A stretch of 64,000 nucleotides of DNA, from assembly GCF_039555335.1 (NCBI RefSeq), contig NC_092647.1, positions 9,493,274 to 9,557,273 of the forward strand. The letters run 5' to 3'. Position numbers and translations under genes: made by a program. Below are positions 61,901 to 62,711 of the stretch, piece after piece. This DNA comes from Amphiura filiformis (Eukaryota > Echinodermata > Ophiuroidea > Amphilepidida > Amphiuridae). Positions within the stretch are counted from its first letter, which is position 1; each line of letters starts with the position of its first letter. Below the pieces are notes generated by a model, which was given only the letters and a program-made list of their open reading frames with translations, had not been told where the DNA came from and did no database searches.

Positions 61901-62711
61901 GTTGTGAAAAAAAAGTTCACCTGTACTCCCTACTTAGTGCAATTTTGATTTTTGTGCCATATCGGCCATCTTGGATGATTTTTGCCAAATGTTCTCTAAA
62001 TGCATGATTTCAATGCCTCGGTTTGAAAAAATAATTTATGCCATTGACTAGTTAAGTGCCATTTCATAAGAAACCCTTTGATACTTTCACAATATGCTTG
62101 TTTCATGTTTGCATATATGTTAAAATAAAGAAATATATAAAGGTAAATATATGCTTATGCCAATTTTGCTCCCAATTGCTATTTGTGGACCTTGTCATTT
62201 CATTTCGTTCCAATGACCGGTCAGAATGGGAAACTTTGAAAATTCATAATTCGAAAAGTTTTTGACCGATTTTGACCATTTAACCACCAAAATACTTCTA
62301 TTGATGAGTTCTATCCAGAAAGCGATCTTTTGTAGCAATAGGGGCAACATGAAATTTTGATGGTTATCCCTACTTGTAGCACCATTAGGCAAATCTTTAC
62401 ACTATGTTAAAACGGGAGGAAAGGATAAAATATGGCGATAATCTGGCATTATTTATGAACATTACATTTATTTTTTAAGAATGTGAGTCCACTTAATATA
62501 GAAAAATTTCCTTTATCAAATGTTGCATTCAATATATGTTTGATATTTTGTATGTTTAATAGATGGGAAGCAGCCTATATTTCCAGTCAACTTGGGACTG
62601 ATATGACTGGAAATAATTATTGGATTGGCTTGAGTCAGGATGAGTTTGGGTCTTACACATGGGTTGATGGATCATATCTATGGTATGACAATTGGGGAGA
62701 AGGAGAACCAG
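1888..62711 (+). CDS. Multi-domain C-type lectin / PAN mosaic receptor gene (5' part, continues past the window)
   Basis: This is an overall gene model; individual exons are listed separately. It joins 25 exon positions, three with alternative copies, all with GT donors and AG acceptors, and the phases chain without conflict when one copy of each pair is used and one missing base in exon 17 is allowed. Coding length so far is about 3.18 kb, roughly 1,059 residues. Order: signal peptide, CTLD1-CTLD3, linker, CTLD4, linker, CTLD5, PAN domain, linker, CTLD6, partial CTLD7. All CTLDs begin with the long-form pattern (Cys, Gly-Trp or similar, then Cys-Tyr) and carry W-I-G-x core motifs and the C-terminal Cys pairs. 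By family knowledge such proteins bind glycans in a Ca2+-dependent way outside the cell, in recognition or adhesion. No transmembrane segment lies inside the window, so membrane anchoring is open. It resembles mannose-receptor-like mosaics, but I do not recognise a specific orthologue. Confidence 0.9.
2181..2575. mobile_element. hAT-like non-autonomous element with perfect 8-bp target duplication
   Basis: It begins CAGGGCCGGCTTTACC and ends GGTAAATCCGGCCTG, flanked by cattcagc at 2173-2180 and again at 2576-2583. No transposase frame. A related but rearranged sequence lies near 15290-15420. Confidence 0.75.
3187..4222 (+). repeat. Interspersed repeat with internal ~120-bp units carrying DR1-type motifs
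   Basis: The unit contains CTGACCCCTGCAAAATGTTC, a TTGTCACTGAGTTTGA box and TTACAGATGTCCAGAAAATG, repeated about four times. TGACCTTTGACCT occurs intact at 3504-3516 and 3755-3767. The right end is a hairpin (about 4183-4222) around CGGGGGGTTGAAAACCCCCC. An inverted copy occupies 52393-53476. No coding capacity; family unknown to me. Confidence 0.65.
4485..5423. mobile_element. Mariner/Tc1-like non-autonomous element (CAGGGTGTCCC ends)
   Basis: Inverted ends of about 50 bp start CAGGGTGTCCCAGAAAAAAT on both sides. The left flank is TA and the right flank AA, consistent with a decayed TA duplication. The AT-rich interior has no recognisable transposase. Confidence 0.65.
5479..6551. mobile_element. 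hAT-like element with perfect 8-bp target duplication
   Basis: The ends are CAGGGGCGGCGCCA and TGGCGCCGCCCCTG, flanked by acaaggga at 5471-5478 and 6552-6559. The interior includes a purine-rich stretch (5520-5620) and no transposase frame. From 6560 to exon 2 (7347) I see no further element. Confidence 0.78.
7348..7496 (+). CDS. Exon 2: end of signal peptide and N-terminal half of CTLD1
   Basis: Acceptor tcctcag, donor gtaagt; entry phase 1, exit phase 0. It supplies the A-F-A-Q cleavage region and then the long-form CTLD opening D-C-G-G-N-W ... F-C-Y-L. The helical part follows (T-W-H-D-A-R-K-E-C) and then the strand A-D-L-M-I-V-T. The Cys of F-C-Y and the later K-E-C are the expected family cysteines. 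The next exon completes the fold. Confidence 0.88.
7897..8002. repeat. Hairpin repeat A (about 50-bp arms)
   Basis: This near-perfect palindrome centres on TTTTCAAATATTTGAAAA; the arms contain CCTGAATTTATTG. It is followed by a tail, TGTCATGTTATTTGCATATT, shared with hairpin B. Confidence 0.65.
8164..8304. repeat. Hairpin repeat B
   Basis: Inverted arms run from ATTGGATGGC to GCCATCAATAT, with inner arms around CATAACATATCGGA. The same TGTCATGTTATTTGCATATT tail as hairpin A appears downstream near 8358, so A and B belong to one family. I see nothing definite at 8420-9215. Confidence 0.62.
9220..9672. repeat. Inverted-repeat element
   Basis: The left end (TTTTTTAAATTCAATTT and CTTCTTTTAATTTGAAAA) is mirrored at the right end (TTTTCAAATTAAAAGAAG and AAATTGAATTAAAAAA). 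No coding content seen. Confidence 0.5.
9869..10136. repeat. Large foldback element
   Basis: Arms of about 130 bp are inverted copies, including CTGGTGCAGCCAGTCA with its mirror TGACTGGCTGCAGCAG and ATCAGATG with TCATCAGATG/CATCTGATGA around a short centre near 10010. Confidence 0.62.
10443..10564 (+). CDS. Exon 3: central part of CTLD1
   Basis: Acceptor tttgcag, donor gtaagt; entry phase 0, exit phase 2. It encodes the CTLD core Y-W-M-G-L-H-D followed by F-E-W-V-D-G-S, which are the WIGL-type strand and the EW-x-DG turn of the family. A degraded second copy of this exon lies near 12325-12470 inside a mosaic segment and is not usable. Confidence 0.88.
10565..12120. other. Intron 3, left part: no element seen
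   Basis: Mostly unique-looking intron sequence with a short ATTG-rich run near 10585. Its main interest is that blocks of it recur, blended with LINE sequence, in 12121-14045. Confidence 0.6.
12121..14045 (+). pseudogene. Mosaic segment: degraded copy of exon 3 and its intron blended with an RTE-type LINE
   Basis: Blocks match, in order, the local sequence from about 10262 to 11960, including a broken exon 3 copy at 12325-12470. Between and within them lie pieces of an RTE-like reverse transcriptase: I-P-K-T-G-D near 12740, [11 protein letters not shown] near 12825, [12 protein letters not shown] near 13365, V-D-D-F-K-Y near 13460 and H-G-R-R-K-P-G-R-P near 13865. Neither source is continuous. 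It cannot be expressed. Confidence 0.6.
14046..15600. other. Intron 3, middle: AT-rich then GGCCC-rich repeat debris
   Basis: The part around 14080-14400 resembles a reversed LINE 3' end (GCCAGTAAACATATAAAAAT) but is not diagnostic. From about 14600, stretches rich in GGGCCC and phrases such as GGCCAGATGGGCCC point to old interspersed repeats. I see no gene. Confidence 0.4.
15603..15850. repeat. Tandem pair of ~122-bp repeat units
   Basis: AATATTTTGCCAGAGGGATG and TGGTCCATACAATCATC followed by GGGTTTCTGACCAAATTAAC occur twice in tandem. A third copy lies near 17549-17730. It is an interspersed repeat of unknown family. Confidence 0.55.
16190..16535. repeat. Direct duplication of ~85 bp
   Basis: The phrase GTACACAAATACAGCTATAC through TTGCTTCTCAGTCCCTTTGT occurs at about 16202 and again at about 16439, the second copy carrying a 10-base insertion. 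Confidence 0.5.
16590..17010 (-). pseudogene. LINE reverse-transcriptase fragment (CR1/jockey-like), minus strand
   Basis: Read on the minus strand, the fragment contains [15 protein letters not shown], then [13 protein letters not shown] and H-I-N-N-I-like residues. These are the thumb-region motifs after the catalytic core of CR1/jockey-type reverse transcriptases. Downstream it decays with stops. The catalytic FADD region is absent, so it is a dead fragment. Confidence 0.6.
17549..17850. repeat. Further copy of the 15.6-kb repeat
   Basis: It shares AATATTTTGCCAGGGGGGAT, GGTCCATACAATCA and GGGTTTCTGACCAAATTAAC with 15603-15850, then continues with CACCATATTTCAACAGTTAA, as near 15885. Confidence 0.5.
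17911..18562. mobile_element. Foldback element (~650 bp)
   Basis: Outer ends GGGCCAAAAGAGTATCCTTA and the mirrored GATACTTTTTTGGTGCAG, plus inner arms around CACATTGGATTCAA and AGTGACAAACTGGCC, are inverted over about 190 bp per side. No coding content. Confidence 0.6.
18708..18847 (+). CDS. Exon 4: C-terminal half of CTLD1 with EPN and WND motifs
   Basis: Acceptor ttttcag, donor gtaatt; entry phase 2, exit phase 1. It contains N-W-Y-P-G-E-P-N-D, the EPN motif typical of mannose-type Ca2+ sites, then E-D-C-A-E and G-Q-W-N-D-D-T-C with the Ca2+-ligand WND triplet, ending in Y-V-C-Q-R. CTLD1 therefore has the full ligand set for Ca2+-dependent sugar binding. Specificity is inferred from the motif only. 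Confidence 0.9.
19090..20565 (+). pseudogene. 5'-truncated non-LTR retrotransposon (CR1/L2-like LINE)
   Basis: The frame includes [20 protein letters not shown] and V-L-F-A-D-D-T-T, the catalytic F-A-D-D box of a reverse transcriptase, then [10 protein letters not shown] and a C-terminal W-H-S-I-D segment. One base in an A run near 19757 breaks the frame between K-L-K-K and L-R-M-I. The element ends AATAAAGAC followed by (TTGA)n, as CR1/L2-type elements do. The 5' half is missing, so it is inactive. Confidence 0.85.
20788..21008 (+). CDS. Exon 5a: N-terminal half of CTLD2, first alternative copy
   Basis: Acceptor catacag, donor gtaatg; entry phase 1, exit phase 0. It encodes T-T-I-L-C-D-H then [23 protein letters not shown] and ends Y-W-I-G-F-S-D-K. 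Exon 5b starts 44 nt after this exon ends and encodes the same segment, with about two thirds of residues identical by eye. Splicing 5a to 5b would put 5b in the wrong frame and reach a TAG, so the two should be mutually exclusive. Either copy joins exons 4 and 6 in frame. Confidence 0.88.
21053..21270 (+). CDS. Exon 5b: N-terminal half of CTLD2, second alternative copy
   Basis: Acceptor attcag, donor gtgaga; entry phase 1, exit phase 0, as in exon 5a. It has the same T-T-I-L-C-D-H start and Y-W-I-G-F-S-D-K end, with differences concentrated between the C-Y-Y-F and W-C segments (R-E-T-K-K-N-W-K-N in place of K-D-S-W-L-K-S-W-A) and in the helix before Y-W-I-G. The open frame, conserved cysteines and intact splice sites argue against a dead copy. 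The 44-nt intervening intron is near or below the usual minimum for splicing. Confidence 0.85.
21271..22344. other. Intron after exon 5b: repeat debris only
   Basis: A C-rich block near 21345-21365, a short direct repeat of TTGGAATCACAAAATCATGG near 21805-21850, and the phrase ATGTCTTCCATAGGGGGTGT shared with 49198-49220. No gene. Confidence 0.45.
22345..22433 (+). CDS. Exon 6: central part of CTLD2 with QPD motif
   Basis: Acceptor ttttcag, donor gtaagt; entry phase 0, exit phase 2. It encodes Q-Y-E-W-S-D-G-S-S then [15 protein letters not shown] in the long loop is the family signature usually linked to galactose-type binding, unlike the EPN of CTLD1 and CTLD6. Confidence 0.88.
22505..22618 (-). 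repeat. tRNA-Thr-derived SINE or tRNA pseudogene
   Basis: On the minus strand GTGGCTCAGTTGG matches a polymerase III A box and GGTTCAAATCC a B box at tRNA spacing. The loop CTAGTAT has an AGT anticodon as in tRNA-Thr. The 3' half of the acceptor stem does not pair, so it is not a functional tRNA. Confidence 0.6.
23271..23375 (+). repeat. tRNA-derived SINE with conserved core
   Basis: TGGCCGAGTGG (A box) and GAGTTCGAGCC (B box) flank a loop CTCATAA like tRNA-Met. Then follows TGTGTCCTTGGGCAAGGCAC, a core I associate with widespread SINE families, probably V-type; the family name is from memory. Confidence 0.65.
24379..24990. mobile_element. Inverted-repeat element rich in ACCGGTAAA motifs
   Basis: The ends GTGTTTCTATT and AATAGAAACAC are inverted. 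Inside, ACCGGTAAA or its complement recurs several times, and GGTCAGTTTC(T/C)ATTG occurs in both halves. There is no transposase frame. Confidence 0.55.
25558..25670 (+). CDS. Exon 7: C-terminal end of CTLD2
   Basis: Acceptor tactag, donor gtaagc; entry phase 2, exit phase 1. It encodes [16 protein letters not shown] and Y-F-V-C-E-R. The cysteines are intact, but the WND Ca2+ triplet is replaced by W-S-T, so despite the QPD motif Ca2+-dependent sugar binding by CTLD2 is doubtful. Confidence 0.88.
26013..27397. mobile_element. Foldback element with tandem sub-terminal repeats
   Basis: The outer ends ATCCACCAGTGGA are inverted, followed on both sides by TTCTGCGACCCCTACGCAGA. The left arm holds about ten tandem copies of a unit with GGGAATCCACTGACGGATTT and CGGCGCACGTGCGC, in two larger blocks about 371 bp apart. 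The right arm has three inverted copies. A central hairpin lies near 26871-27117. Long frames in these units are shadows of the repeat. Confidence 0.65.
28122..28889. mobile_element. Foldback element with GGTTCGCTAGTCCGAA tandem repeats
   Basis: The ends TTTTACGGTTA and TAACCGTTTTAC are inverted. The left arm repeats GCTAGTCCGAAGGTTC and the right arm its complement TTCGGACTAGCGAACC, several times each. A (TTTC)n run lies near 28720. No coding content. Confidence 0.65.
29787..29916 (+). CDS. Exon 8: N-terminal part of CTLD3
   Basis: Acceptor tattag, donor gtaagt; entry phase 1, exit phase 2. It encodes [16 protein letters not shown] and [10 protein letters not shown], then M-V-T-I-V-S. The last 60-70 bases of the exon are echoed by three decayed tandem copies in the following intron. 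Confidence 0.87.
29917..30115 (+). repeat. Decayed tandem copies of the exon 8 3' end
   Basis: GATGCCAAGCATTA(C/T)TGTGAT and GGAGCATATATGGTCACA of exon 8 recur three times in the following intron at about 60-70-bp spacing, with substitutions and stops. None keeps a clean donor. Confidence 0.65.
30191..30273 (+). CDS. Exon 9: helix and core strand of CTLD3
   Basis: Acceptor gtttcag, donor gtaagt; entry phase 2, exit phase 1. It encodes [14 protein letters not shown] then D-L-Y-I-G-I-S, where Y-I-G-I replaces the WIGL core. Confidence 0.85.
30629..30748 (+). CDS. Exon 10: long-loop part of CTLD3 with degenerate sugar motif
   Basis: Acceptor aacag, donor gtatgt; phases 1 and 1. It encodes F-Q-W-S-Q-G-S-S then [11 protein letters not shown] and [11 protein letters not shown] sits where EPN or QPD is expected, so the Ca2+/sugar site looks lost. 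CTLD3 may be structural or bind protein. Confidence 0.87.
31279..32274 (+). mobile_element. Mariner/Tc1-like element with transposase remnant and TA duplication
   Basis: The ends CAGGGTGTCCCAAAAAAAA are inverted and flanked by TA at 31277-31278 and 32275-32276. Around 31525-31600 the + strand reads [16 protein letters not shown], the C-terminal catalytic motif of mariner/IS630-type transposases. Near 31670-31730 it reads [15 protein letters not shown]. The rest of the transposase is missing. Confidence 0.75.
32325..32400 (+). repeat. Possible tRNA-like SINE head
   Basis: TTGGCAGAGCAGTTAGAGCG and AGTTCAAAACCC are spaced like weak A and B boxes. The fold is poor, so the call is tentative. The remainder, up to exon 11, shows no clear element. 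Confidence 0.35.
33137..33208 (+). CDS. Exon 11: C-terminal end of CTLD3
   Basis: Acceptor ttttag, donor gtaggt; phases 1 and 1. It encodes [12 protein letters not shown] and A-F-I-C-E-I, the last strands with the two closing cysteines. W-D-T replaces WND. Confidence 0.86.
33556..33746. repeat. Short foldback element
   Basis: TATAGTCTCTATACCTTCCT with CGAGTCA is mirrored by TGACTCGAGGAAGG and TATACAGACTATA. The arms are about 28 bp and the loop about 135 bp. Confidence 0.6.
34222..34254 (+). CDS. Exon 12: short proline-rich linker
   Basis: Acceptor ctttgcag, donor gtaagt; phases 1 and 1, 33 nt. It encodes [11 protein letters not shown], a proline-rich hinge between CTLD3 and CTLD4. It is identified only by its clean splice sites, phase match and position, so confidence is lower than for domain exons. 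Confidence 0.7.
34317..34744. mobile_element. Inverted-repeat element (TACCGTATTG ends)
   Basis: TACCGTATTGTTTGTAATAA and the mirrored TTATTACAAACAATACGGTA bound the element; the terminal TA may be the target duplication. No coding content. Confidence 0.62.
34872..36367. mobile_element. Mariner-like inverted-repeat element with TA flanks
   Basis: CGAGGGTTGGTCAATAA at the left is mirrored by TTATTGACCAGCCCTCA at the right, both flanked by TA. Sub-terminal matches (CTCCGCTCATGCATGACTT) extend the arms. A nested hairpin sits at 36088-36232. A block at about 35600-35700 recurs inverted near 60740-60870. No transposase recognised. Confidence 0.6.
36088..36232. repeat. Hairpin nested in the 35-kb element
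   Basis: GGATTCAATCATGTTTCACC with ATTGTTCATCAC is mirrored by GTGATGAACAATAATGGTG and AAACATGATTGAATCC; the inner arms GGTTTACTTCG and CGAAGTAAACC also pair. Confidence 0.65.
37241..39172 (+). repeat. 92-bp tandem array of exon 13 acceptors (21 decoy copies)
   Basis: Each 92-bp unit runs from GGTTCTGGTCGTTGTGAGAC to a TTATCTGTTTCCTTATCTAG acceptor. Units begin at 37241, 37333, 37425 and so on up to the true exon at 39173, exactly 21 x 92 bp. Each decoy encodes the first ~22 residues of exon 13 then L-N-H and TGA. A variant unit (GTGATACAGG) recurs 1104 bp apart, at units starting 37885 and 38989, so blocks of 12 units were duplicated. Confidence 0.9.
39173..39331 (+). CDS. Exon 13: N-terminal half of CTLD4
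   Basis: Acceptor cttatctag, donor gtgagt; phases 1 and 1. It encodes [20 protein letters not shown] then W-A-D-A-N-S-Q-C and [12 protein letters not shown]. Its acceptor and first 65 or so bases are repeated 21 times immediately upstream in a 92-bp array, but only this last copy continues into the rest of the domain instead of a TGA stop. Confidence 0.88.
39332..40046. other. Intron 13: no element seen
   Basis: Unremarkable AT-rich intron of about 0.7 kb. Open frames here on the minus strand have no family features. Confidence 0.5.
40047..40135 (+). CDS. Exon 14: core strands of CTLD4
   Basis: Acceptor atgtag, donor gtaagt; entry phase 1, exit phase 0. It encodes [10 protein letters not shown] then M-V-W-T-D-G-T-P, the standard WIGL core and W-x-DG turn. 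A 55-bp minisatellite of about 3.2 kb follows the donor within some 70 nt. Confidence 0.87.
40200..43430 (+). repeat. 55-bp minisatellite, about 58 copies
   Basis: The unit reads CCATCTGCCTATCATAGACA, CTGTGTATTGAATGGAGTGC, AGGGTGCACACCATC. Copies differ at a few fixed sites (GAC/TAC, GGAG/GTAG/TTGAA, presence of GT in TGTGTATT). Longer blocks recur, for example GAACGGAGTGCAGG followed by GGAGCGCAGG near 41343 and 43040. The array starts about 70 bp after the exon 14 donor. Frames of 86 residues within it are repeat shadows. Confidence 0.92.
43431..44067. other. Intron 14, right end: no element seen
   Basis: AT-rich intron between the minisatellite and exon 15a. Nothing recognisable. Confidence 0.5.
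44068..44224 (+). CDS. Exon 15a: C-terminal half of CTLD4, first alternative copy
   Basis: Acceptor caatag, donor gtatgt; entry phase 0, exit phase 1. It encodes [12 protein letters not shown] then [14 protein letters not shown] and W-P-F-V-C-R-K. EPK replaces EPN and WRD replaces WND, so the sugar site is altered. Exon 15b repeats the same segment after 51 nt; joining 15a to 15b would reach TGA within ten codons of 15b. Confidence 0.87.
44276..44423 (+). CDS. Exon 15b: C-terminal half of CTLD4, second alternative copy
   Basis: Acceptor tttgcag, donor gtaaga; entry phase 0, exit phase 1, as in 15a. It encodes [12 protein letters not shown] then [14 protein letters not shown] and R-P-F-V-C-R-K. 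It is three residues shorter than 15a, with about half of the residues identical by eye. All cysteines and the EPK and WRD motifs are kept, so both copies look functional. Confidence 0.87.
45298..46461 (-). mobile_element. Inverted-repeat element with 7-bp target duplication, longer copy
   Basis: It begins TAGGGATGACC and ends GGTCATCCCTA, flanked by attctag at 45291-45297 and 46462-46468. Its left third matches, in reverse, the element at 61768-62372, including TTGGGAGCAAAATTGGC(G/A)T and CTTTGATACTTTCACAATAT read on the other strand. No transposase seen. Confidence 0.68.
47177..47218 (+). CDS. Exon 16: short Thr/Ser/Pro linker
   Basis: Acceptor attacag, donor gtaagt; phases 1 and 1, 42 nt. 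It encodes [13 protein letters not shown], a likely O-glycosylated hinge between CTLD4 and CTLD5. Its 3' part and donor are repeated 11 more times in the next 710 bases. Confidence 0.75.
47182..47935 (+). repeat. 65-bp tandem array repeating linker exon 16 and its donor (12 copies)
   Basis: The unit is GATAATACCCCAGTGACTCC, AAGTGTACAGCCCTCA, then the donor AGTAAGT and CACTCATTCATTGTGTTTACAT. The phrase CCCTCAAGTAAG occurs at 65-bp steps from 47213 to 47928. Each copy keeps CCCCAG and a good donor 24 nt later, so a copy could act as a 24-nt exon that preserves phase 1. Confidence 0.88.
48151..48323 (+). CDS. Exon 17: N-terminal half of CTLD5, frameshifted as given
   Basis: Acceptor ttaccag, donor gtaagc. 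It encodes [24 protein letters not shown] and G-G-D-L-V-S-I-G, then the frame breaks at the GGGG run at 48294-48297 and reads to TGA at the end of the exon. In the +1 frame the expected family segment Y-D-E-E-N-Y-L-M continues to the donor. The length of 173 nt does not fit phases 1 and 1, but 174 would. A missing base in the G run is the simplest explanation, either an error in the sequence or a real inactivating deletion. Confidence 0.8.
49245..49305 (+). repeat. Short direct repeat before exon 18
   Basis: CCTGGCTACCATGGTAACCC followed by ATTATTAAA occurs twice in tandem. The rest of intron 17 shows no element. Confidence 0.6.
49328..49444 (+). CDS. Exon 18: core strands of CTLD5
   Basis: Acceptor atttag, donor gtaagt; phases 1 and 1. 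It encodes [10 protein letters not shown] then W-E-W-S-D-S-M-P and Y-I-N-W-D-S. It ends just before the sugar motif, which is carried by exon 19. Confidence 0.87.
49704..49823 (+). CDS. Exon 19: C-terminal end of CTLD5 with EPS and WND
   Basis: Acceptor ttgaag, donor gtaagt; phases 1 and 1. It begins [11 protein letters not shown], an EPS variant of EPN, and continues G-K-W-N-D-I-D-C and Y-I-C-K-R. The WND triplet is kept, so Ca2+ binding is plausible with altered sugar choice. Confidence 0.88.
50145..50235. repeat. (AAAT)n simple repeat
   Basis: Runs of AAATAAATAAAT interrupted by an A-only tract. The remainder of intron 19 (49824-50845) holds nothing recognisable. Confidence 0.8.
50846..51091 (+). 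CDS. Exon 20: PAN/apple domain
   Basis: Acceptor tttacag, donor gtaggt; phases 1 and 1, a complete domain in one exon. It encodes F-Y-V-Y-T-M-G-K, then [26 protein letters not shown] and Y-D-Y-Y-E-R-like closing residues. The C-x3-C, F-x-C-x-S-F and C-x-L-S pattern is that of PAN/apple domains, which mediate protein or carbohydrate contacts outside the cell. A Penelope-like insertion starts 9 nt after the exon ends. Confidence 0.85.
51100..51682 (-). mobile_element. Penelope-like element fragment with GIY-YIG domain and ~133-bp inverted ends
   Basis: On the minus strand the centre reads [15 protein letters not shown], then H-L-K-F-A-N-H-S-F and [18 protein letters not shown]. This is the GIY-YIG endonuclease C-terminus typical of Penelope-like retroelements. 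The flanks 51100-51232 and 51550-51682 are inverted copies with very few mismatches, pointing to a recent insertion. The reverse transcriptase is missing. It starts 9 nt inside intron 20. Confidence 0.75.
51683..52392. other. Intron 20, part: no element seen
   Basis: AT-rich intron between the Penelope-like fragment and the inverted repeat copy. No gene or repeat recognised. Confidence 0.45.
52393..53476 (-). repeat. Inverted copy of the 3.2-kb DR1-bearing repeat
   Basis: It matches 3187-4200 in reverse, from ACCTAGCTGG and a CTTT run to GACCACCATTTGCCACTAG. AGGTCAAAGGTCA occurs intact at 52824-52836, near 53059-53071 and at 53272-53284. No coding content; from 53477 to 54304 I see only unique-looking intron. 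Confidence 0.68.
54305..54520 (+). CDS. Exon 21: linker and N-terminal part of CTLD6
   Basis: Acceptor tcccag, donor gtaagc; phases 1 and 1. It starts with a Thr/Pro-rich hinge ([12 protein letters not shown]) and continues [30 protein letters not shown] and F-L-L-A-Y-V-N-D. Fusion of linker and domain in one exon contrasts with the separate linker exons 12 and 16. Confidence 0.88.
54598..55132. mobile_element. Foldback element in intron 21
   Basis: ACCTGAGTGGAAGAAG at the left is mirrored by CTTCTTCCACTCAGGT at the right. The inner arms GCTACCACGAAATCAGCATA and TATGCTGATTTCGTGGTAGC pair, as does a small centre TCCTTTGTGAATGG. Flanks ATTCAT and ATTCAA may be a decayed target duplication. Confidence 0.65.
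55452..55615 (+). CDS. Exon 22a: central part of CTLD6 with EPN, first alternative copy
   Basis: Entry phase 1, exit phase 0; donor gtaagt. It encodes [16 protein letters not shown] and [15 protein letters not shown]. The acceptor is uncertain: acatgtag (exon start 55452) gives the right frame and aligns with exon 22b, but a stronger-looking acceptor, ttcttctag, lies 10 nt downstream and would cause a frameshift and early stop. Exon 22b repeats this segment after 78 nt. Confidence 0.8.
55694..55851 (+). CDS. Exon 22b: central part of CTLD6 with EPN, second alternative copy
   Basis: Acceptor aatacag, donor gtaagt; entry phase 1, exit phase 0. It encodes [16 protein letters not shown] and [18 protein letters not shown] and the double cysteine are kept in both copies, while the residue before EPN changes from Gly to Tyr and the loop before it differs. 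Joining 22a to 22b reaches TGA after about a dozen codons. Confidence 0.87.
55895..57345. repeat. 42-bp tandem array, main block
   Basis: The unit reads GATGCTACTGAATTCCTCTA then CCTTGCAACCAACCTTTTTG TT, with 41-43-bp variants. Because 42 is a multiple of three and the unit lacks stops in some frames, long open frames appear on both strands; I treat them as shadows. Confidence 0.88.
57731..57989. repeat. Foldback insertion splitting the 42-bp array
   Basis: TTGATTGCCAAATCCAAAAA and its mirror TTTTTGGATTTGGCAATCAA bound the repeat, with inner arms around GCTTCTTCAGAATGACCATT. Array units resume at 57990. Confidence 0.65.
57990..58215. repeat. 42-bp tandem array, second block
   Basis: Five or six diverged units of the same TTGTTGATGCTACTGAATTC type continue beyond the foldback insertion. 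Confidence 0.7.
58303..58412. repeat. Small hairpin
   Basis: TTGATTGGTCACCAACAGA pairs with TCTGTTGGTGACTAATCAA; an inner match around TGGATCA/TGATCCA pairs too. Confidence 0.55.
58697..59045. repeat. Two adjacent hairpin repeats related to hairpin A
   Basis: The second hairpin (58908-59040) is near-perfect around GAGTTTTAAAATATTTTAAA; its ends read ATGATATAAAATTGGATGG and CCATCCAATTTTATCATTAT. The flank CATAATAATG... with CAGAATC, read on the other strand, matches the flank of hairpin A at 7868-7900. The first (58697-58855) is a diverged relative. Confidence 0.6.
59046..60374. other. Intron 22, right part
   Basis: It begins with homopolymer runs (T, G and A tracts near 59088-59170), then AT-rich sequence without a recognisable gene. 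AGATTCTGAAAACATAATAATG at about 60267 mirrors the flank at 59035-59055, so 59040-60290 may be the body of one inverted-repeat element. Confidence 0.45.
60375..60482 (+). CDS. Exon 23: end of CTLD6 with WND and first residues of CTLD7
   Basis: Acceptor tatctag, donor gtgagt; phases 0 and 0. It encodes G-R-W-N-D-L-P-C and N-S-V-C-K-K, closing CTLD6 with an intact Ca2+ triplet, then a short P-P-P-containing linker and D-D-G-C-S-T, the first cysteine of CTLD7. With EPN in exon 22, CTLD6 has a full mannose-type site. Confidence 0.87.
60715..61285. repeat. Intron 23 repeats
   Basis: 60740-60870 is an inverted relative of 35600-35700 (GCGTATACGC, GTTGTTAATCCGTGATGAAT in reverse). 61085-61285 forms a hairpin from AAATTTGGTTCTATAG and its mirror CTATAGGACCAAATT with inner GGTACC pairing. 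Confidence 0.5.
61353..61471 (+). CDS. Exon 24: N-terminal part of CTLD7
   Basis: Acceptor ttaacag, donor gtaagt; entry phase 0, exit phase 2. It encodes [22 protein letters not shown] and G-G-H-L-V-V-L-N-D, the usual opening of a CTLD. Confidence 0.86.
61768..62372 (+). mobile_element. Inverted-repeat element with 7-bp target duplication, shorter copy
   Basis: It begins TAGGGATGACC and ends GGTTATCCCTA, flanked by cttgtag at 61761-61767 and 62373-62379. It is an internally deleted, reverse-oriented relative of 45298-46461. Confidence 0.68.
62563..62711 (+). CDS. Exon 25: central part of CTLD7, last exon seen
   Basis: Acceptor taatag, donor gtaggt; entry phase 2, exit phase 1. It encodes [23 protein letters not shown] and [10 protein letters not shown]. 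The E-P of the sugar motif sits at the splice edge, so the third motif residue comes from the next exon, outside the window. The last 31 bases and the donor recur many times in the array that fills the window's right end. Confidence 0.87.
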
